The notes beneath the pieces were generated by a model. That model was given only the letters and a program-made list of their open reading frames with translations. It did not search any database and was not told where the DNA came from. Made by a program: the position numbers and the translations under genes. From assembly GCA_022707665.1 (NCBI GenBank), contig JAKJAE010000126.1:1-7307 (forward strand): 7,307 nucleotides of DNA. Reading direction: 5' to 3'. Positions 5,656-7,307 of this stretch are shown here, one piece after another. The stretch is from Chloroflexota bacterium. Its GTDB lineage: Bacteria; Chloroflexota; Anaerolineae; B4-G1; SLSP01. Numbering within the stretch: the stretch's first letter is position 1; every line of letters begins with the position of its first letter.

Positions 5656-6651
5656 TCACCACGTGCTCAAGAACTGCGTCACTGCCTCCAGCCACGGCTC
5701 AGGACACTCCTCCTGCGGCACGTGACCGCACGCCTCGAGGACCACAAGGTCAGCATCGGGCAGCTCCCCGGCAAGCCGGAGGCTCTGCTCCGTGGGGACG
5801 ATCCGGTCATCATCGCCCGTGATCACGAGCACCGGCAGCGTCAGGTGGTCCAGACGCCCGGCCACATCGGGTCGCTCGCTCGCAGCCGTCAGCTCCCAGA
5901 GCGCGCGATCCCAGTTCTCCACCCGCAGCGGTTTCGTGTACCCCTCCCAGAACTCGGCGGGGATCCTGTCTGGATTGTGCCAGGCCGAGCGCCCAAAATC
6001 GATGCCCCAGCTTCGAATGCCGCGCGCGATCAGCGGCCCCAGGTGACGCATCTGCGGGGTGGCGAGCAGCGGCCGCAGGAGGGGCGGCGATCCTCCTCCA
6101 ACGTAGATAGCTGCGTCGACAAAGACCAGGGCATCGACGCGCTCCGGATACGCCAGCGCAGTCAAAGCCGCAACCGTCCCACCCGCCGAGTTGCCGATGA
6201 GAACCGCGGACTCGACGCCCAATGCATCCATCAGCCCGACGGTCAGCCTGGGTTGAGTGTCATAGGTGTAGGGGTTGTAACCAGGCCAGTCCTCTGTGCC
6301 GCGCATCGGGCGCTCGGTGAGTCCGAAGGCCGGACGGTCGAAAGCGATCACCGTCCCGATCTCCGCCAACGGCGCCATGACTTCGCGCCACGAAAAGGTG
6401 CTCGCGCCAAAGCCATGGAGCAGGATCATCACGGGCGTGCCCTCGCCCATCTGCTTCATATGGATGCGGACCCCCTCCACTTCGACGAACTGGCTATCAG
6501 GATCCGCGAGCGCCTCCGGCGGCAGTGCATCCTCCAGGGGCGGCACCGGCACAAAGAAAGGCCCCACCAAGACGAGTGCCAACAGCGCCGCGACGACGAC
6601 CAGTAGAACCTTCACCCCGCGCTTCAAAGGACGCCTCCCACCTACGGACAC
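5656..6651 (-). CDS. Alpha/beta hydrolase with N-terminal membrane anchor
   Basis: A 331-residue serine hydrolase. The N-terminus has basic residues (RRPLKRGVK) followed by a hydrophobic segment at about 13-34, a signal anchor or uncleaved signal, so the enzyme domain probably faces the periplasm or cell exterior. The domain shows the oxyanion strand LLHGFG (77-82), nucleophile elbow GNSAGG with S155, acid in GDDDRIVP (most likely D282) and catalytic H310 in CGHVPQEE. A lid region lies at about 185-255. The fold resembles haloalkane dehalogenases, epoxide hydrolases and lipases; the substrate cannot be read. The GTG start (6649-6651) has GGAGGTG a few bases upstream and overlaps the previous gene by 10 bp, implying coupled translation. 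An internal GTG at codon 13 is possible but would remove the basic residues before the anchor. Confidence 0.88.
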   Translation of the reverse strand: MSVGGRRPLKRGVKVLLVVVAALLALVLVGPFFVPVPPLEDALPPEALADPDSQFVEVEGVRIHMKQMGEGTPVMILLHGFGASTFSWREVMAPLAEIGTVIAFDRPAFGLTERPMRGTEDWPGYNPYTYDTQPRLTVGLMDALGVESAVLIGNSAGGTVAALTALAYPERVDALVFVDAAIYVGGGSPPLLRPLLATPQMRHLGPLIARGIRSWGIDFGRSAWHNPDRIPAEFWEGYTKPLRVENWDRALWELTAASERPDVAGRLDHLTLPVLVITGDDDRIVPTEQSLRLAGELPDADLVVLEACGHVPQEECPEPWLEAVTQFLSTW

Positions 6652-7307
6652 ATCACACCTCCGCCGCCAGCGAACGATGGCAGCCCGAGCAAGAACGCAG
6701 CCGTTGCATTGACGATCTGACCCTGCTGCGCAGCGGCGGAAAGCGTCGCCGGATGATCGCCGCGCTGCGCCCCATAGGACCCGAATTGGGCATGGTTGCC
6801 CCCGTCAAGCCCTACCCAACATGCCGTCCCGGGAAGAAGCGACGCCGATGCAGTCCGTTCCGCCTCGGTCATCAGGCCATCGAGCGTGGCATAGACCGAA
6901 AGCGCCGCGAGATCATCCCGGCCCGACAGGTCGTTGCCGGAGACCGGGTACGCTGCCCACAGCACCAGACCCTCCACCGCGTCCGGATGGTTGCCAGCGA
7001 ACGCCGCCGCCATCGCACCACCCAACGAGTGTCCTCCGACAGCCCAAACCGCAACTTCAGGATGGGCCGCGATCACCTCGGCTGCACGGCCCGGCGCAAA
7101 CACGGCGAGATTGAGCGGCATCGGGACAATCACGACCAGGAGACCGCGGGCCGCAAGCGCACGCGCGGAGGGCGCGTAAGCCCGCGAATCCACACGGCCT
7201 CCCGGGTAGAATACAAGGCCAGCCACAGGTGTCGTGCTCGCCGGCGCAAACGTGAGCCACTGAGCATCGGTCACTACCACGGACCCATCGGACCGCAACG
7301 CCGCTAC
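6642..7307 (-). CDS. Alpha/beta hydrolase, dienelactone hydrolase-like, 5'-partial
   Basis: The frame is open through the right window edge, so the true N-terminus, which in related proteins includes a hydrophobic segment, is outside. The seen part has GLVFYPGGRVDSRAYAPSA near the start, the nucleophile elbow GGHSLGG (S in the 7026-7028 codon region), a likely acid in YATLDGLMT, and the catalytic His in LDGGNHAQFGSYG followed by GDHPATLSAAAQQGQIV. This arrangement belongs to small alpha/beta hydrolases of the Abhydrolase_5 / dienelactone hydrolase type. The C-terminus ends in a glycine-rich GGGGVMCP whose codons overlap the next hydrolase start. Two different hydrolases in one transcript suggest related but distinct substrates. 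The substrate is unknown. Confidence 0.85.
   Translation of the reverse strand, partial: VAALRSDGSVVVTDAQWLTFAPASTTPVAGLVFYPGGRVDSRAYAPSARALAARGLLVVIVPMPLNLAVFAPGRAAEVIAAHPEVAVWAVGGHSLGGAMAAAFAGNHPDAVEGLVLWAAYPVSGNDLSGRDDLAALSVYATLDGLMTEAERTASASLLPGTACWVGLDGGNHAQFGSYGAQRGDHPATLSAAAQQGQIVNATAAFLLGLPSFAGGGGVMCP

Noticed and set aside
5590..6606. Long plus-strand open frame of about 338 codons
   Set aside because: It is antisense to the alpha/beta hydrolase with a complete catalytic triad; its translation is rich in Arg, His, Gln and Pro and has no family features, typical of a high-GC shadow frame.

Overview
This is a bacterial window of moderately high GC. It falls into two contrasting halves. 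From 1 to about 2300 there are mostly plus-strand accessory remnants: a frameshifted D12-class adenine methyltransferase gene, an integron attC-like site, a small PD-(D/E)XK nuclease-like gene that looks like a gene cassette, a tiny unrecognised ORF, the right end of an IS21-family element with a truncated istB, and a mazF toxin remnant that begins within a few bases of that right end. From about 2297 to 7307 every gene lies on the minus strand, tightly packed and apparently intact. The phylum cannot be fixed from the sequence. The gene families present are spread across Pseudomonadota, Chloroflexota and other groups.

The minus-strand block, in transcription order, is: a 5'-truncated alpha/beta hydrolase (runs off the right edge); a membrane-anchored alpha/beta hydrolase whose GTG start overlaps the previous stop region by 10 bp; a 98-bp gap; a bacterial dynamin-like GTPase with two C-terminal hydrophobic segments; after 16 bp, a DUF523-DUF1722 protein (TudS-like desulfurase domain plus YbgA-like domain); after about 98 bp, a HicA toxin and HicB antitoxin pair. 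Just past hicB lies a 72-bp remnant that is a divergent copy of the last 23 codons of the DUF523-DUF1722 gene, so hicAB sits between two same-orientation copies of that gene end.

The left half records integration and decay. The attC-like site (589-648) and a much weaker second candidate (about 1183-1252) bracket a single ORF, which is the layout of an integron cassette. The IS21 right end appears to have interrupted mazF near its start; istA, the N-terminal half of istB and the left end of the IS are missing. No clear new defence or biosynthetic system is proven here. The best leads are the possible cassette carrying a PD-(D/E)XK-like protein, the duplicated gene end flanking hicAB, and the hydrolase-hydrolase-dynamin-desulfurase cluster, whose joint role I cannot name.
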